DNA of 64,000 nt from Rhodoferax sp. (GCA_030685025.1 JAUXWC010000281.1:62001-126000); one strand, 5' to 3'. Counted from the first letter of the stretch, positions 28,908-39,360 are shown. Program-made: numbers and translations. The notes: generated from the sequence alone by a model not told the origin.

Positions 28908-30173
28908 TCAGACGAGGTGGCCCGGGCGCTCACGGTTGAGGCCGAATCCGACCATGTCGACCTCGGGTGACCGGCCCGCGATCAGGTCGGCCAGCACTCT
29001 GGCTGATCCGCAGGCCAGCGCCCAGCCACTCGAACCATGTCCGAGGTTGAGCCACACGCCACCTTGGCCACTGGCGCCGATCACCGGTGGTCCGTCGGGC
29101 AGCATCGGGCGCGCTCCTTTCCAGACCTGCACGCCGTTCGAGAGCTGACCAGCACCGGGAAACCAGTCTTGCAAGACCTTGTGCAAGGTCTGAATCGAGC
29201 CGGGTCGCATGCGCTCAGGCGTGCCGCCGAGCTCGGCGCTGCCGGCGACACGAATGCGTTGGCCCAGACGGGAGATCGACACTTTGTAGCGCTCGTCCAT
29301 GACCGCACTATGGGGTGCCTGCAGCGGGTCCCGCAAGGTGGCGCTCAGGGCATAGCCGTATACCGGAATCAGCGCCAGTTCCAGCCCGATGGCTTGCAGC
29401 AGGCTGGCGCACTGCACGCCCGCACAGACGACCACCTGATCAAACTGATGGGGCCGGGGTTCACCGGCGAGGCTCAAGGCCACCGAGGGCGCGTGGTGAA
29501 TGCGATCGACCGAGGTGTTGAAGCGTAACTGGGCGCCCAGCCGGGCGGTTTCATTCTTGAGCATCAGCACGAACTGGCGACAGTTGGCGACTTGCGCATG
29601 CGGCAAATGGATGGCGCCGGCCAACGCGGTGTCAGGGTTCAGGGCCGGTTCGAGTTGTCGCGCGCCGGTGGCATCAAGCTCGGTGAAGGGCACACCCAAG
29701 TCACGCAAGGTGAGCAGGCCCGGCTGCGCCAGCCGATAGTCGGCCTCGGACCGAAGCAGAACCATGTAGCCGGGTTGGCGATCGAATTCGAGCTTCAAAT
29801 CCTGAGTGATCTGCTGCAAGCGGGCGAGGCTGTAGTTGGCCAGGTGGTGCATCCGGGTGCGGTTGGCGAGGTAGGTATCGAGCTTGCAGGCCCGGTACCA
29901 CCGCCACATCCATGCCAGTTCTCTGGCGCCCAGTGGCCATGACAGCCGCACCGGCGCGTGCCTGCCCAACAAGTGTCCCAGCACTTTGCCCGGCATGCCG
30001 GGCGCGGCCCAGGGCGCGACATAACCCGGGGCCACGATGCCGGCATTGGCAAAGCTGGTCTCTTCGGCTGCAGTGGCACGGCGATCAAAAACCGTGACCT
30101 CGTGCCCGTCACGGGTCAACTCGTAGGCGGTGGTGACGCCTATCACTCCGGCGCCGATGACGGCAATTTTCAT
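28908..30173 (-). CDS. dadA: D-amino acid dehydrogenase small subunit-like FAD oxidoreductase
   Basis: FAD-dependent oxidase of the DAO family, 421 residues. The N-terminal dinucleotide site is IAVIGAGVIGVTTAYEL, followed by EVTVFDRR and ETSFANAG(I), typical of DadA. The C-terminal GxGxxGW-type segment NLGHGSSGWALACGSA completes the FAD site. Oxidises D-amino acids (D-alanine in the best-known case) with electrons to the respiratory chain. Follows the frameshifted amidase on the same strand. Other amine oxidases of the family cannot be excluded. Confidence 0.88.
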   Translation of the reverse strand: MKIAVIGAGVIGVTTAYELTRDGHEVTVFDRRATAAEETSFANAGIVAPGYVAPWAAPGMPGKVLGHLLGRHAPVRLSWPLGARELAWMWRWYRACKLDTYLANRTRMHHLANYSLARLQQITQDLKLEFDRQPGYMVLLRSEADYRLAQPGLLTLRDLGVPFTELDATGARQLEPALNPDTALAGAIHLPHAQVANCRQFVLMLKNETARLGAQLRFNTSVDRIHHAPSVALSLAGEPRPHQFDQVVVCAGVQCASLLQAIGLELALIPVYGYALSATLRDPLQAPHSAVMDERYKVSISRLGQRIRVAGSAELGGTPERMRPGSIQTLHKVLQDWFPGAGQLSNGVQVWKGARPMLPDGPPVIGASGQGGVWLNLGHGSSGWALACGSARVLADLIAGRSPEVDMVGFGLNRERPGHLV

Positions 30174-30198
30174 GGCAAGTAATCCGGTGGCAAAACAA

Positions 30199-30229
30199 GC
30201 GACTCGCCTTGGGAAGCGAGGCGAGTTTG
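30199..30229 (-). terminator. Possible terminator after the amidase gene
   Basis: Hairpin ACTCGCCT (30202-30209) with AGGCGAGT (30219-30226), loop of 9 bases. Read on the minus strand it comes just after the amidase stop and is followed by CGCTTGTTTTG, a modest T-rich stretch. Confidence 0.4.
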
Positions 30230-31560
30230 CTATTGTCTAGGCAGATTGCGTTCGATCTCGCGCGCCACGTTGAGCACCGCATCATCGTGCATCGCGGCGT
30301 GCCAGATCATCAGACCGACGGCAGGCTCATCGGCGCGCTGGCAAGGCAGCGAAAGCGCGCAACCGTCAAGCATGTTCATGACACTGGTGTTGCGCAACAG
30401 CAAGGCATTGACGCGGAAGAACTCCGCGTCCCGTGCCGAACCCGGCGCCACGTCAGCGATGGGTGGCGCGACGATCGGAACGGTTGGCGACAGCAAAGCG
30501 TCATAACCATGCATGGCTTGCTCCATGCGGGCAATCCAGACCCGTCGAGCGTCAATTAGGTCGATGTAGTCGCTGGCCACATGTTGGCGCCACGCGCAAT
30601 GCGTAGCAGGACGCGCGGGTCATACGCGGTGGCGTGCCGGGCGAGCAGCGCGCGGTGCCATGCATGGCTTTCAGCCGCCGAGAATCCCCCGGTCGCTTGC
30701 ATCGGACCGAGCTCCTGCAAGCCGACGAGATCGATCTCCTCGATGTCGGCGCCGGCACGCCGCAGCATGTCTAGGCTGCGCTGGTAGGCTTGCGCCACCG
30801 CCGGGTCAAGGCTGTCGTGCATCAGCGTCCTGACGACCGCCAGGCGGTAGGCCGACAGCGGCGCCGGACTGCGTGTGACCAGCCGGTTGGCCAGGATCTG
30901 GTGAGCCAAGATGGCATCGTCCACCGAACGAGTGATCGCGCAGACCGTGTCCAGTGTTGATGACAGTGGGACCGCGCCTTCGCTGGGCACCAGCCGGGCG
31001 GTGCTCTTGAAGCCCACCACACCGTTGAGCGCTGCAGGAATGCGGATCGACCCCCCGGTGTCGCTGCCCAGAGCGATCCAGGCCGCGCCTGTTGCCACGG
31101 ACACCGCCGCACCGGAGGAGGAGCCACCCGGGATTCGAGGCACGTCGGTTGTCACGGCATTGGTGGGCGTGCCGTAGTGTGGGTTGACGCCGACACCGGA
31201 AAAGGCGAACTCGGTCATGTTCGTGCGGCCGATGATCGCCGCCCCGGCCCGGCGCAGGCGCGATACAACCGGGCTGTCACACGCTGCCGGGGGGTGATCC
31301 CGAAGCAGCGTCGAGCCAGCCGTGGTGACTTCGCCCACGACGTCAAACAGGTCTTTGACGGACACGGCCAGGCCCATCAGGGGTCTGCTCAGACTGGCGG
31401 GATCCGTGGCAGCAGCGCGAGCCGATTCAAACGTGGTCTTCAGGAAGGCGTGCGCGCAGGCCGCGCTGCGCGCCGAGTCGATGTTGCGCTCCAGTTCGGC
31501 GAGGGCGTGCGTGTCGCCGGCGGACAAGCGTCGCCGAGTGGTCAGGAGGTCATCCAACAT
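30230..31560 (-). pseudogene. Amidase (GatA/AtzF-type) with a -1 frameshift
   Basis: Amidase-signature protein broken by one frameshift. The first frame (stop at 30556) contains the catalytic lysine (VSVKDLFD), the cis-serine in GGSSSGAAVS and the nucleophile serine in GSDTGGSIRIPAA. The C-terminal part continues in another frame from about 30580 (ASDYIDLIDARRVWIARM). Loss of one base near 30577-30582 after GANM explains this. The start is ATG 31560, or ATG 31614 further upstream. The active-site half would still be made but lacks about 115 residues, so it is probably inactive. A sequencing error is the alternative. Confidence 0.8.
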
Positions 31561-31584
31561 GGGGGAAAAAATGGGTCCCTGTGC

Positions 31585-31590
31585 TATACT
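31585..31590 (+). promoter_or_regulatory. rpsB: Candidate -10 element of the rpsB promoter
   Basis: TATACT lies 163 bases before the rpsB start codon. No clear -35 hexamer is found 16-18 bases upstream. The long leader (about 31597-31752) before rpsB has no open frame and would be where ribosomal protein S2 feedback acts in known cases. Confidence 0.35.
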
Positions 31591-31752
31591 TGTTGGGTTT
31601 TGCTGAGTGCTCATTGGGCATTGGCAAAGCAAATCAGCAAACCAGTTTCATCAAGGTGTTGCGAAAGATGGGACGAGCAGTGCTTGAGCGCTGCTTGTTG
31701 GTGTCAATCGCAAATACGAACTGGATTTTAGACCTAACCTTCGGAGTTAAAC

Positions 31753-32505
31753 ATGTCAGTTACCATGCGCGAAATGCTGGAAGCTGGTGTCCATTTTGGC
31801 CACCAAACCCGCTTCTGGAACCCCAAGATGGCGCCGTTCATCTTTGGCCATCGCAACAAGATCCATATCATCAACCTGGAAAAGTCGCTGCCGATGTTCC
31901 AGGAGGCGGCCAAGTTCGTTCGCCAGATTTCCGCCAAGCGCGGCACGGTGCTGATGGTTGGCACCAAGCGTCAGGCGCGCGAAACCATTGCCCAGGAAGC
32001 CCTGCGCGCTGGCGTGCCCTATGTTGACCAACGCTGGCTGGGCGGCATGTTGACCAACTTCAAGACCGTCAAGACCTCGATCAAGCGCCTCAAGGACATG
32101 AAAGTCCAGCAGGAAGCCGGCTTGGACAGCATGAGCAAGAAAGAGCAACTGATGTTTGCCCGTGAGTTGGAAAAGCTTGAGCGCGATATTGGCGGCATCC
32201 AGGATATGAACGCGCTGCCAGACGCGATTTTCGTGATCGACGTCGGTTATCACAAGATCGCCATCGCCGAGGCCAAGAAGCTGGGCATTCCCTTGATTGC
32301 CGTGGTTGATTCGAATCACTCGCCAGTAGGAATTGACTATGTCATTCCCGGCAATGACGACTCTTCCAAGGCGGTGGTGCTGTATGCGCGCGGCATTGCC
32401 GACGCCATCATCGAAGGCCGTACCAATGCCGTGGACGATGTTGTCAAGGCCGTGGTGGCCGAGAGCGGCGATGAGTTCGTTGAAGTGGACGAAGCGTCCG
32501 CTTGA
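31753..32505 (+). CDS. rpsB: 30S ribosomal protein S2
   Basis: Small-subunit ribosomal protein of 250 residues. N terminus [24 protein letters not shown] is typical, as are the [13 protein letters not shown] and [16 protein letters not shown] segments. Start ATG 31753, with CGGAG about 9 bases upstream. It heads a long same-strand cluster (rpsB-tsf-pyrH-frr and beyond). A hairpin with T-run follows before tsf. Confidence 0.98.
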   Translation: MSVTMREMLEAGVHFGHQTRFWNPKMAPFIFGHRNKIHIINLEKSLPMFQEAAKFVRQISAKRGTVLMVGTKRQARETIAQEALRAGVPYVDQRWLGGMLTNFKTVKTSIKRLKDMKVQQEAGLDSMSKKEQLMFARELEKLERDIGGIQDMNALPDAIFVIDVGYHKIAIAEAKKLGIPLIAVVDSNHSPVGIDYVIPGNDDSSKAVVLYARGIADAIIEGRTNAVDDVVKAVVAESGDEFVEVDEASA

Positions 32506-32523
32506 ACTCAAACTGGCCTCAAG

Positions 32524-32551
32524 AAAGGGGGCTGCTATGCCCCTTTTTTTT
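32524..32551 (+). terminator. rpsB-tsf intergenic terminator/attenuator
   Basis: Stem AAAGGGG (32524-32530) with CCCCTTT (32540-32546), 9-base loop, then a run of T to 32551. A partial terminator here would set the excess of S2 over EF-Ts transcripts. Confidence 0.8.
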
Positions 32552-32598
32552 AGCCTTCACCCCAATCCAATTAATTGAACTGAGTACGGAGAATCGAG

Positions 32599-33522
32599 AT
32601 GGCTGCAATTACCGCAAGCATGGTGGCTGAACTGCGTGGCAAGACTGATGCGCCCATGATGGAATGCAAGAAGGCATTGACCGAGGCTGAAGGCGACATG
32701 GCCAAGGCCGAAGAGTTGCTGCGCGTCAAACTGGGCAGCAAGGCTGGCAAGGCCGCTGGGCGTATCACCGCCGAAGGCGTTGTGACCTGTCACATTGAGG
32801 GCGACGTGGGCGCCATGATCGAGGTGAACTGCGAAACCGACTTTGTCACCAAGAACGACAGCTTCCTGGCGTTCGCGAATGCGTCGGCTCTGTTGATTGC
32901 CAAGCACGATCCGGCTGATGTGACGGCGCTGGGCGCCTTGCCCTACGGTCAGGATGGTTTTGGCCCGACTCTGGAAGACGTGCGCAAGGGCCTGATTGGC
33001 AAGATCGGCGAGAACATGAGCTTTCGCCGCTTCAAGCGCTTCGCCTCTGGCGCCAAGCTGGCCTCTTACCTGCACGGCACACGCATCGGCGTGGTGGTCG
33101 AGTTCGCCGGCGACGACGTTGCCGCCAAGGACGTGGCGATGCACATTGCGGCCATGAAGCCCGTGGCGCTGTCCAGTGCCGAGGTACCGGCCGAGTTGGT
33201 GGCGCGTGAGCGCTCGGTGGCGGCGGCGAAAGCGGCCGAAGACGCGGCGGTCGCCACGGCGGCGGGCAAGCCAGTTCAGTCGGCCGAGATCGTGGCCAAG
33301 CGCATTGAGGGTGGCGTGCAGAAATACCTGAAGGAAGTGTCTTTGTTTAACCAGTCTTTCGTCAAGAATGACAAGTTGACAGTGGAGCAAATGCTCAAGG
33401 CCGCCAACACCAGCGTCAGCGGTTTCACCCTGTACGTGGTCGGTGAAGGAATTGAGAAGAAGGTTGACGACTTCGCTGCCGAGGTAGCCGCCCAAGTGGC
33501 TGCCGCCAAGCAGGCCGCCTGA
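32599..33522 (+). CDS. tsf: Translation elongation factor Ts
   Basis: Nucleotide exchange factor for EF-Tu, 307 residues. N-terminal UBA-like domain ([23 protein letters not shown]), the TDFV motif in [11 protein letters not shown] contacting EF-Tu, and the two core subdomains are present. Start ATG 32599 with CGGAG upstream. It follows rpsB after 93 bases. Confidence 0.98.
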   Translation: MAAITASMVAELRGKTDAPMMECKKALTEAEGDMAKAEELLRVKLGSKAGKAAGRITAEGVVTCHIEGDVGAMIEVNCETDFVTKNDSFLAFANASALLIAKHDPADVTALGALPYGQDGFGPTLEDVRKGLIGKIGENMSFRRFKRFASGAKLASYLHGTRIGVVVEFAGDDVAAKDVAMHIAAMKPVALSSAEVPAELVARERSVAAAKAAEDAAVATAAGKPVQSAEIVAKRIEGGVQKYLKEVSLFNQSFVKNDKLTVEQMLKAANTSVSGFTLYVVGEGIEKKVDDFAAEVAAQVAAAKQAA

Positions 33523-33553
33523 TCGTTGGTTACTTGAAGTGTTCAGGGGCCCC

Positions 33554-33596
33554 GCTCAGGTAGTGTCTGAGCTGGGCTTGCCAGGAGAAGCCTGGC
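33554..33596 (+). other. Two consecutive hairpins in the tsf-pyrH spacer
   Basis: GCTCAG/CTGAGC (33554-33572) and GCCAGG/CCTGGC (33580-33596) follow the tsf stop. There is no T-run, so these may be mRNA stability or processing structures rather than terminators. Confidence 0.45.
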
Positions 33597-33653
33597 CGGC
33601 GATTGCGCCGTCACATCTGTCTGTTGCATCCATCGTCAAACCAGGAGGACCTC

Positions 33654-34376
33654 ATGCCCGAAAGCCAACCAGTTCATAAGCGTATTTTGCTCAAGCTGTC
33701 TGGCGAGGCGCTGATGGGGGACGATCAGTTTGGCATCAACCGCGACACCATCGTCCGCATCGTTGACGAGGTTGCCGAGGTCACCCGGCTCGGGGTGGAA
33801 GTGGCGGTCGTGATTGGCGGAGGCAACATTTTTCGCGGCGTCGCGGGGGGCTCGGTCGGCATGGATCGCGCCACGGCGGACTACATGGGCATGCTGGCGA
33901 CCGTCATGAACGCGCTGGCTTTGGGGGACACCATGAACAAGGCCGGCTTGACTGCCAGGGTCATGTCCGCCATCGCCATTGAACAGGTGGTCGAGCCCTA
34001 TGTTCGTCCCAAGGCCTTGCAGTACCTCGAAGAGGGCAAGGTCGTGATCTTCGCGGCGGGCACTGGCAATCCGTTCTTCACCACCGATACCGCTGCCGCG
34101 CTGCGCGGCGCCGAAATCGGTGCGCAGATCGTGCTGAAGGCAACCAAGGTCGATGGCGTCTACACCGCCGATCCGAAAAAAGACCCGTCCGCAACGCGCT
34201 ATACCAAGCTGTCCTTCGACGAGGCCATCGGGCGCAACCTGGGCATCATGGATGCCACCGCATTTGCGCTGTGTCGCGATCAGAAGCTGCCGGTCAAAGT
34301 GTTCTCCATTTTCAAACATGGCGCTCTCAAGCGCGTTGTCATGGGTGAGGACGAGGGCACGCTGGTCTACGCGTGA
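33654..34376 (+). CDS. pyrH: UMP kinase
   Basis: Phosphorylates UMP to UDP, 240 residues, hexameric amino-acid-kinase fold. N terminus [14 protein letters not shown], then [11 protein letters not shown] and the [16 protein letters not shown] uridylate site. Start ATG 33654 has AGGAGG 6-7 bases upstream; an in-frame upstream codon at 33603 is unlikely. Between tsf and frr, as is usual. Confidence 0.97.
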   Translation: MPESQPVHKRILLKLSGEALMGDDQFGINRDTIVRIVDEVAEVTRLGVEVAVVIGGGNIFRGVAGGSVGMDRATADYMGMLATVMNALALGDTMNKAGLTARVMSAIAIEQVVEPYVRPKALQYLEEGKVVIFAAGTGNPFFTTDTAAALRGAEIGAQIVLKATKVDGVYTADPKKDPSATRYTKLSFDEAIGRNLGIMDATAFALCRDQKLPVKVFSIFKHGALKRVVMGEDEGTLVYA

Positions 34377-34432
34377 TCGTGTCAAAATGGCGCCTCGCCG
34401 CGACGCCAACCCAGAACCCGTTCAAGGTGGAG

Positions 34433-34549
34433 TTTTGCGGGACAGTCCGCAGCTACGCATAGCGAGCCGCGCTGTTCCCAACTAGAGTGAAGCCTTGCGG
34501 GACAGACCGAAGCTACGCGTAGCGAGCCGCTCTGTCCTCAACTGATTAG
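34433..34549 (+). repeat. Paired palindromic repeat family 1, locus B
   Basis: Two direct copies 60 bases apart in the pyrH-frr spacer. Each begins TTGCGGGACAG and ends CTGTYCYCAACT. The centres read CTACGCATAGCGAG and CTACGCGTAGCGAG, themselves palindromic and unlike the centres at 27599 and 63791. The outer arms match those loci. Confidence 0.8.
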
Positions 34550-34559
34550 GAGGAACGAC

Positions 34560-35120
34560 ATGCCGATTGCTGACATAAAGCAGACATTGCAGGGCAAGAT
34601 GGACCAGTCCATCAATGCTTTCAAGAGCAACCTGACCAAGATTCGAACTGGTCGGGCCAATCCGGCCCTGCTTGACACGGTTTCGGTCGATTACTACGGT
34701 GCCATGCTGCCGATCAACCAGGTGGCCAATGTGTCCTTGCTGGATGCCCGTACGATCAGCGTGCAGCCTTGGGAAAAGGGCATGGGTGCCAAGATTGAAA
34801 AAGCCATTCGGGACAGTGATCTGGGCCTCAACCCGTCGGCGATGGGCGACTTGATTCGGGTGCCGATGCCAATCATGACCGAAGAGCGGCGCAAGGAGTT
34901 GACCAAGCTGGTCCGCAATGAGGGCGAGACTGCCAAGATTGCGGTGCGCAGCCTGCGTCGTGACGCCAACGAGGCGGTCAAGAAGGCCGTCAAGGACAAG
35001 CTGGTGTCGGAAGATGATCAGAAGCGCACCGAGGCTGAGATTCAGAAGGTCACCGACCGACATATTGCTGAGATTGACCAGGTAGTGGCCACCAAGGAAC
35101 ATGACATCATGGCGGTCTGA
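34560..35120 (+). CDS. frr: Ribosome recycling factor
   Basis: Splits post-termination ribosomes with EF-G, 186 residues. Three-helix bundle plus small domain; conserved [25 protein letters not shown] and [10 protein letters not shown] segments are present. Start ATG 34560 with TAGGAGG 7 bases before. Downstream of a pair of palindromic repeats. Confidence 0.97.
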   Translation: MPIADIKQTLQGKMDQSINAFKSNLTKIRTGRANPALLDTVSVDYYGAMLPINQVANVSLLDARTISVQPWEKGMGAKIEKAIRDSDLGLNPSAMGDLIRVPMPIMTEERRKELTKLVRNEGETAKIAVRSLRRDANEAVKKAVKDKLVSEDDQKRTEAEIQKVTDRHIAEIDQVVATKEHDIMAV

Positions 35121-35147
35121 GACCACGGTTGAACGGCCGATCAACGA

Positions 35148-35879
35148 ATGACTGAACCTAGCTTGGCGCCGCGACATATTGCTGTCGTTATGGATGGCAA
35201 TGGTCGCTGGGCGTCGCGACGGTTCTTGCCGCGTATCGCGGGTCACAAGCAGGGCGTTGACGTGCTGCGACGGTTCGTTAAGGCGTGCGCGGCTCGCGGC
35301 GTAGCCGTCCTGACCGTGTTCGCTTTCTCTTCAGAGAACTGGCAGCGCCCTGCCGACGAGGTATCTGGACTGATGGACCTGTTGGCTATCGCGCTATCGC
35401 GGGAAGTACCCCAACTCAAAGCGGATGGCGTGGCCTTGCATTTCGTTGGTGATCGTTCTCGGCTGTCTCCCAAAGTTGCCGCTGGAATGGCGCGGGCCGA
35501 GGCAGAGACTGCGGGCAACACGCGTCTGGTTCTGAACGTCTGTTTCAACTATGGTGGACGCTGGGACATTGTGCAGGCCGCCGCCAAGGCGGCCGCCAAG
35601 GGATTGACCATGACCGAGGCGAATCTGGACGCGGCCATGGCATTGGCCCACGTGCCACACCCGGATCTCATCATTCGTACCGGTGGCGAAAAGCGGCTCA
35701 GCAATTTCCTGCTTTGGCAAGCGGCCTATGCCGAACTGTATTTCAGTGACAAGTTGTGGCCGGAATTTGACGATGCGGCGCTGGATGCGGCCATTGAAGA
35801 CTACCATTCCCGCGAGCGGCGTTTTGGTAAGACGTCGCAGCAGCTTGAGCCAACGGCGGCGCAGCGCGCCGCTGCATGA
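35148..35879 (+). CDS. uppS: Undecaprenyl diphosphate synthase
   Basis: Cis-prenyltransferase making the C55 lipid carrier for peptidoglycan and O-antigen, 243 residues. The IAVVMDGNGRWA N terminus holds the catalytic aspartate; the FAFSSENW loop and C-terminal LIIRTGGEKRLSNFL(L)WQ are typical. Start ATG 35148, 27 bases after frr. Followed closely by cdsA. Confidence 0.96.
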   Translation: MTEPSLAPRHIAVVMDGNGRWASRRFLPRIAGHKQGVDVLRRFVKACAARGVAVLTVFAFSSENWQRPADEVSGLMDLLAIALSREVPQLKADGVALHFVGDRSRLSPKVAAGMARAEAETAGNTRLVLNVCFNYGGRWDIVQAAAKAAAKGLTMTEANLDAAMALAHVPHPDLIIRTGGEKRLSNFLLWQAAYAELYFSDKLWPEFDDAALDAAIEDYHSRERRFGKTSQQLEPTAAQRAAA

Positions 35880-35888
35880 AGGATAAGA

Positions 35889-36737
35889 ATGCTTAAACAG
35901 CGTGTCATCACGGCCCTGGTCATGATGCTGGTTCTGCTGCCAGCACTGTTTTATCCGTCGTCGATTCCTTTTTGCGGCATTGCGGTGGTGATGATTGCCG
36001 CCGCTGCCTGGGAGTGGGGCAGGCTCGCTGGTTATGGTTCGGTTGCCTCATTCGGCGTGGGTGCGGCATGTGCCGCAATGAGTCTGGCGGCGTGGTACGC
36101 CGGCTGGCTCGATCACAAGATGCCTTTGCTGTGGGGGGCAGTTGGTGGCCTGTGGGTGCTGCTTGGCGCGGGCATGCTGCATGGTGGCGTGGCAGCGTGG
36201 TCCGCCCTGCCTCGCCCGGTGCGCTTGCTGGGCGGCTTGCTGGCGCTGTGGCTGGCCTGGCTGGCGGTGGCGCAAGCGCGCGTCATTGGCGTGAATTTCT
36301 TGCTGTCGGTGATGTCGCTGGTCTGGGTGGCCGACATCTTTGCCTACTTCGCGGGTCGAGCCTGGGGCGGTCGATTCAGTCGCACCAAGCTGGCTCCCAC
36401 CATCAGTCCTGGCAAAAGCTGGGAAGGTGTTTGGGGGGGCATGGTTGGTGTTTTGATCCTCGCGGGGGTCTGGCTTTGGGCCGATGTCGCAAGCGGTGCG
36501 GCCGTTCCCAGCTTGTACAGCCTGGTTTATGGCCGTGCCTGGTGGCTGTTGCCCATCGCCGTGCTGTTCATGGCGGCGATGAGTGTGGTGGGCGATCTGG
36601 TGGAGTCTCTCATCAAGCGCAGTGCCGGGGTGAAAGACAGCAGCGGCCTGCTGCCCGGCCACGGTGGCGTGCTGGATCGGCTCGATGCCCTGCTGCCGAC
36701 GCTGCCCTTGGCGATGATGTTGCACAGCAGTCTATGA
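35889..36737 (+). CDS. cdsA: Phosphatidate cytidylyltransferase
   Basis: Inner-membrane enzyme making CDP-diacylglycerol, 282 residues with about seven or eight membrane helices. The signature near the C terminus, S-x-x-K-R-x(2)-G-x-K-D-x(3)-L-x-P-G-H-G-G, is present as SLIKRSAGVKDSSGLLPGHG, with a serine where the usual aspartate follows (KDSS). Start ATG 35889 has AAGGA upstream. Ends by ATGA overlap with dxr. Confidence 0.95.
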   Translation: MLKQRVITALVMMLVLLPALFYPSSIPFCGIAVVMIAAAAWEWGRLAGYGSVASFGVGAACAAMSLAAWYAGWLDHKMPLLWGAVGGLWVLLGAGMLHGGVAAWSALPRPVRLLGGLLALWLAWLAVAQARVIGVNFLLSVMSLVWVADIFAYFAGRAWGGRFSRTKLAPTISPGKSWEGVWGGMVGVLILAGVWLWADVASGAAVPSLYSLVYGRAWWLLPIAVLFMAAMSVVGDLVESLIKRSAGVKDSSGLLPGHGGVLDRLDALLPTLPLAMMLHSSL

Positions 36738-37933
36738 GCGAACGCAAGCAACGGGTGACAATTCTCGGCTCCACCGGATCGGTCGGCACCAGCACGCTGG
36801 ACGTGATTGAGCGGCATTCACACCGGTTCCAGGTGTTCGCTCTGACGGCTGCAACTCAGGTTGAGTTGATGGTCGCGCAGTGCGTCAAGTTCGCACCTCA
36901 TTTTGCGGTCATGGCCAGTGCCGAGCACGGGCAGTTGCTGCAGCAGCGTTGCCATGATTTGAACCTGCGCACGCATGTGCTGTGGGGGGCCGAGGCCATC
37001 ACGATGGTGGCCTCGCACGAAAGCGCCGACGCCGTGATGGCGGCCATCGTGGGGGCGGCCGGCTTGGCGCCGTGCATCGGCGCCGCCCGCGCGGGCAAGC
37101 GTCTGTTGCTGGCCAACAAGGAAGCCCTGGTACTTGGCGGCGATGTCTTTGTGGCCGCTGTGGTGCAAGGCGGTGCCAAGTTGTTGCCGATCGACAGCGA
37201 GCACTCCGCCATCTTTCAGTCGCTGCCGGCTGACAGCACAGTGTGGCCGCAGCAGATCGACAAGATCATTCTGACCGCCTCAGGTGGTCCGTTTCGGCGG
37301 CATGACCCCCTTGCCTTGCGGGCGGTGACGCCGCAGCAGGCCTGTGCCCACCCGAATTGGGTCATGGGCCGCAAGATATCGGTGGACTCCGCCACCATGA
37401 TGAACAAGGCACTGGAAGTGATCGAGGCGCGTTACCTGTTTGGCCTGAGTCCGGAGCAGATCGAGGTCGTGATTCACCCGCAGAGCGTGATTCATTCGAT
37501 GGTCCAGTACCGTGACCACTCTGTGGTGGCGCAATTGGGGACACCCGACATGCGCGTGCCGATTGCCTATGGCTTGTCCTGGCCGGATCGCATTGCCTCT
37601 GGCGCGGCCGCGCTCGATTTTGGCGCCATGTCCGAACTGACATTCGAGTCGTTGTCCTCCAACGGGCACGCGCAGCGATTTCCGGGCCTTCAACTGGCCT
37701 GGTCGGTGTTGCGCGCGCCCTCGGGTGCGACCGCCGTGCTGAACGCCGCCAACGAAGTCGGCGTTGCCGCGTTCCTGGATGGGCGCATCCGGTTTGACCA
37801 GATTCATGTCGTCAATCTCGAGACACTCGATAAGACGAAACTCAATCGTCCGCAATCGCTCGGCGATTTGTTGTCCCTGGACGCGCAGGCCCGGCACGTG
37901 GCCGATCAAGCGGTTCGTCGCCTCGGCGCCTGA
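36734..37933 (+). CDS. dxr: 1-deoxy-D-xylulose 5-phosphate reductoisomerase
   Basis: Second step of the MEP isoprenoid pathway, 399 residues. NADPH site ILGSTGSVGTSTLDV at the N terminus, metal site in PIDSEHSAIFQ, and the HPNWVMGRKISVDSATMMNK flap region are present. ATG 36734 overlaps the cdsA stop (ATGA), so translation is coupled. A long in-frame extension upstream inside cdsA is a shadow. Confidence 0.97.
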   Translation: MSERKQRVTILGSTGSVGTSTLDVIERHSHRFQVFALTAATQVELMVAQCVKFAPHFAVMASAEHGQLLQQRCHDLNLRTHVLWGAEAITMVASHESADAVMAAIVGAAGLAPCIGAARAGKRLLLANKEALVLGGDVFVAAVVQGGAKLLPIDSEHSAIFQSLPADSTVWPQQIDKIILTASGGPFRRHDPLALRAVTPQQACAHPNWVMGRKISVDSATMMNKALEVIEARYLFGLSPEQIEVVIHPQSVIHSMVQYRDHSVVAQLGTPDMRVPIAYGLSWPDRIASGAAALDFGAMSELTFESLSSNGHAQRFPGLQLAWSVLRAPSGATAVLNAANEVGVAAFLDGRIRFDQIHVVNLETLDKTKLNRPQSLGDLLSLDAQARHVADQAVRRLGA

Positions 37934-37948
37934 TTGACGGAGCTTTCG

Positions 37949-39310
37949 ATGTTGACTCTGGCGGCTTTTGTTCTGGCACTGGGTCTGCTGATCGCGGTGC
38001 ATGAGTATGGGCACTATCGGATGGCCCGGTTTTGCGGCGTCAAGGTGCTGCGGTTTTCGATCGGCTTTGGCCGGGTGCTCGCCCGCTGGCAGCCCAAGGG
38101 CTCCGCGACGGAATTTGTGCTGGGCGCGTTCCCCCTGGGCGGCTACGTATTGATGCTTGACGAACGCGAAGCCCCGGTCCCGGATGACCAGCGACACCTG
38201 GCGTTCAACACCCAGCCCTTGCGATCACGCGTGGCCATCGTGGCGGCGGGCCCGGCTGCCAACCTCTTGCTGGCCGTTGTCCTCTATGCGGTGGTGAATT
38301 GGTCCGGCGTTCAGTCGGCCGCGCCGATCCTTGCGCGACCCGTGGCCGACTCCATTGCGGCGCGCGCCGGCCTGCTCGGAGGAGAGCGCGTGCGCGCCGC
38401 GGCGATCGCAGACGACGATCTCCAGGTGACCGAATCGTTTGAGTCCTTGCACTGGGTGATGACGCGTGCCGCCCTGCGGCGACAAGCGCTTCGCTTGGAA
38501 GTGACTGCCGCGAACGGTGCTGGGGCGCGCGAGCTGGTGTTGGATCTTGGCGGTCTTGAGGCCAAGGAGGCCACTGCCAAGCTGTTTCGTGACATTGGCA
38601 TCGTGGGTCCGCTGAGTGCTCCGGTCATCGGAAAGGTGTCCCCGGGTGGTGCGGCGCAACGCGCCGGCCTGATTGAAGGCGATCTCGTGCAGCGGGTGGG
38701 CTCGGTTGCGATAGTCGACGGTCTGCAACTGCGTGACCTGATTCGAGCGTCCACCGCCGCTGCGGAGTCGTCTGGGCAGTTGTGGCGCCTCAAGCGGGGT
38801 GATGCCATCCTGGAGTTGACCGTCAAGCCAGAGCTGAAGCCCGAAGGCGACACACAGGTGGGCAGGATCGGTGCCTACGTGGGTGGCCCGCCCGAATTGG
38901 TGACGCTTCGATATGGTGCCCTTGACGGTTTGAGACTGGCGGTGGTACGCACTTGGGAAGTGGCTGGATTGACCGTGCGGATGATGGGCCAGATGATCGT
39001 CGGCCAAGCCTCGCTGAAGAACTTGAGCGGACCCCTGACGATCGCGGACTATGCCGGCAAATCGGCCAGCCTGGGATTGACGCAGTACCTGGTTTTCTTG
39101 GCGCTCATCAGCGTCAGTCTGGGTGTTCTGAACCTGCTTCCGCTGCCGGTTCTGGACGGTGGACACCTGATGTATTATCTTTGGGAGGGAATCACCGGGC
39201 GATCCGTGTCCGACGCCTGGATGGAGCGCTTGCAGCGCGGTGGTGTGGCCGTGCTTATTTTGATGATGTCGATTGCGCTCTTCAATGACATCGGTCGCTT
39301 GTTTGGCTAA
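37949..39310 (+). CDS. rseP: Site-2 protease RseP
   Basis: Inner-membrane zinc metalloprotease of 453 residues that cleaves anti-sigma factor RseA after DegS. The H-E-Y-G-H zinc motif lies in the first helix. Two PDZ-type regions occupy the periplasmic middle, and the C-terminal LLPLPVLDGGHL motif supplies the third ligand. Start ATG 37949 with GGAG 7 bases upstream; a TTG at 37934 is an alternative. Followed by bamA, whose quality control it helps monitor. Confidence 0.95.
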   Translation: MLTLAAFVLALGLLIAVHEYGHYRMARFCGVKVLRFSIGFGRVLARWQPKGSATEFVLGAFPLGGYVLMLDEREAPVPDDQRHLAFNTQPLRSRVAIVAAGPAANLLLAVVLYAVVNWSGVQSAAPILARPVADSIAARAGLLGGERVRAAAIADDDLQVTESFESLHWVMTRAALRRQALRLEVTAANGAGARELVLDLGGLEAKEATAKLFRDIGIVGPLSAPVIGKVSPGGAAQRAGLIEGDLVQRVGSVAIVDGLQLRDLIRASTAAAESSGQLWRLKRGDAILELTVKPELKPEGDTQVGRIGAYVGGPPELVTLRYGALDGLRLAVVRTWEVAGLTVRMMGQMIVGQASLKNLSGPLTIADYAGKSASLGLTQYLVFLALISVSLGVLNLLPLPVLDGGHLMYYLWEGITGRSVSDAWMERLQRGGVAVLILMMSIALFNDIGRLFG

Positions 39311-39360
39311 TTCGCGTGCTGCCGCTGCTGGGCGCCGCCTTGATTTTCGTACTTCAAAAA

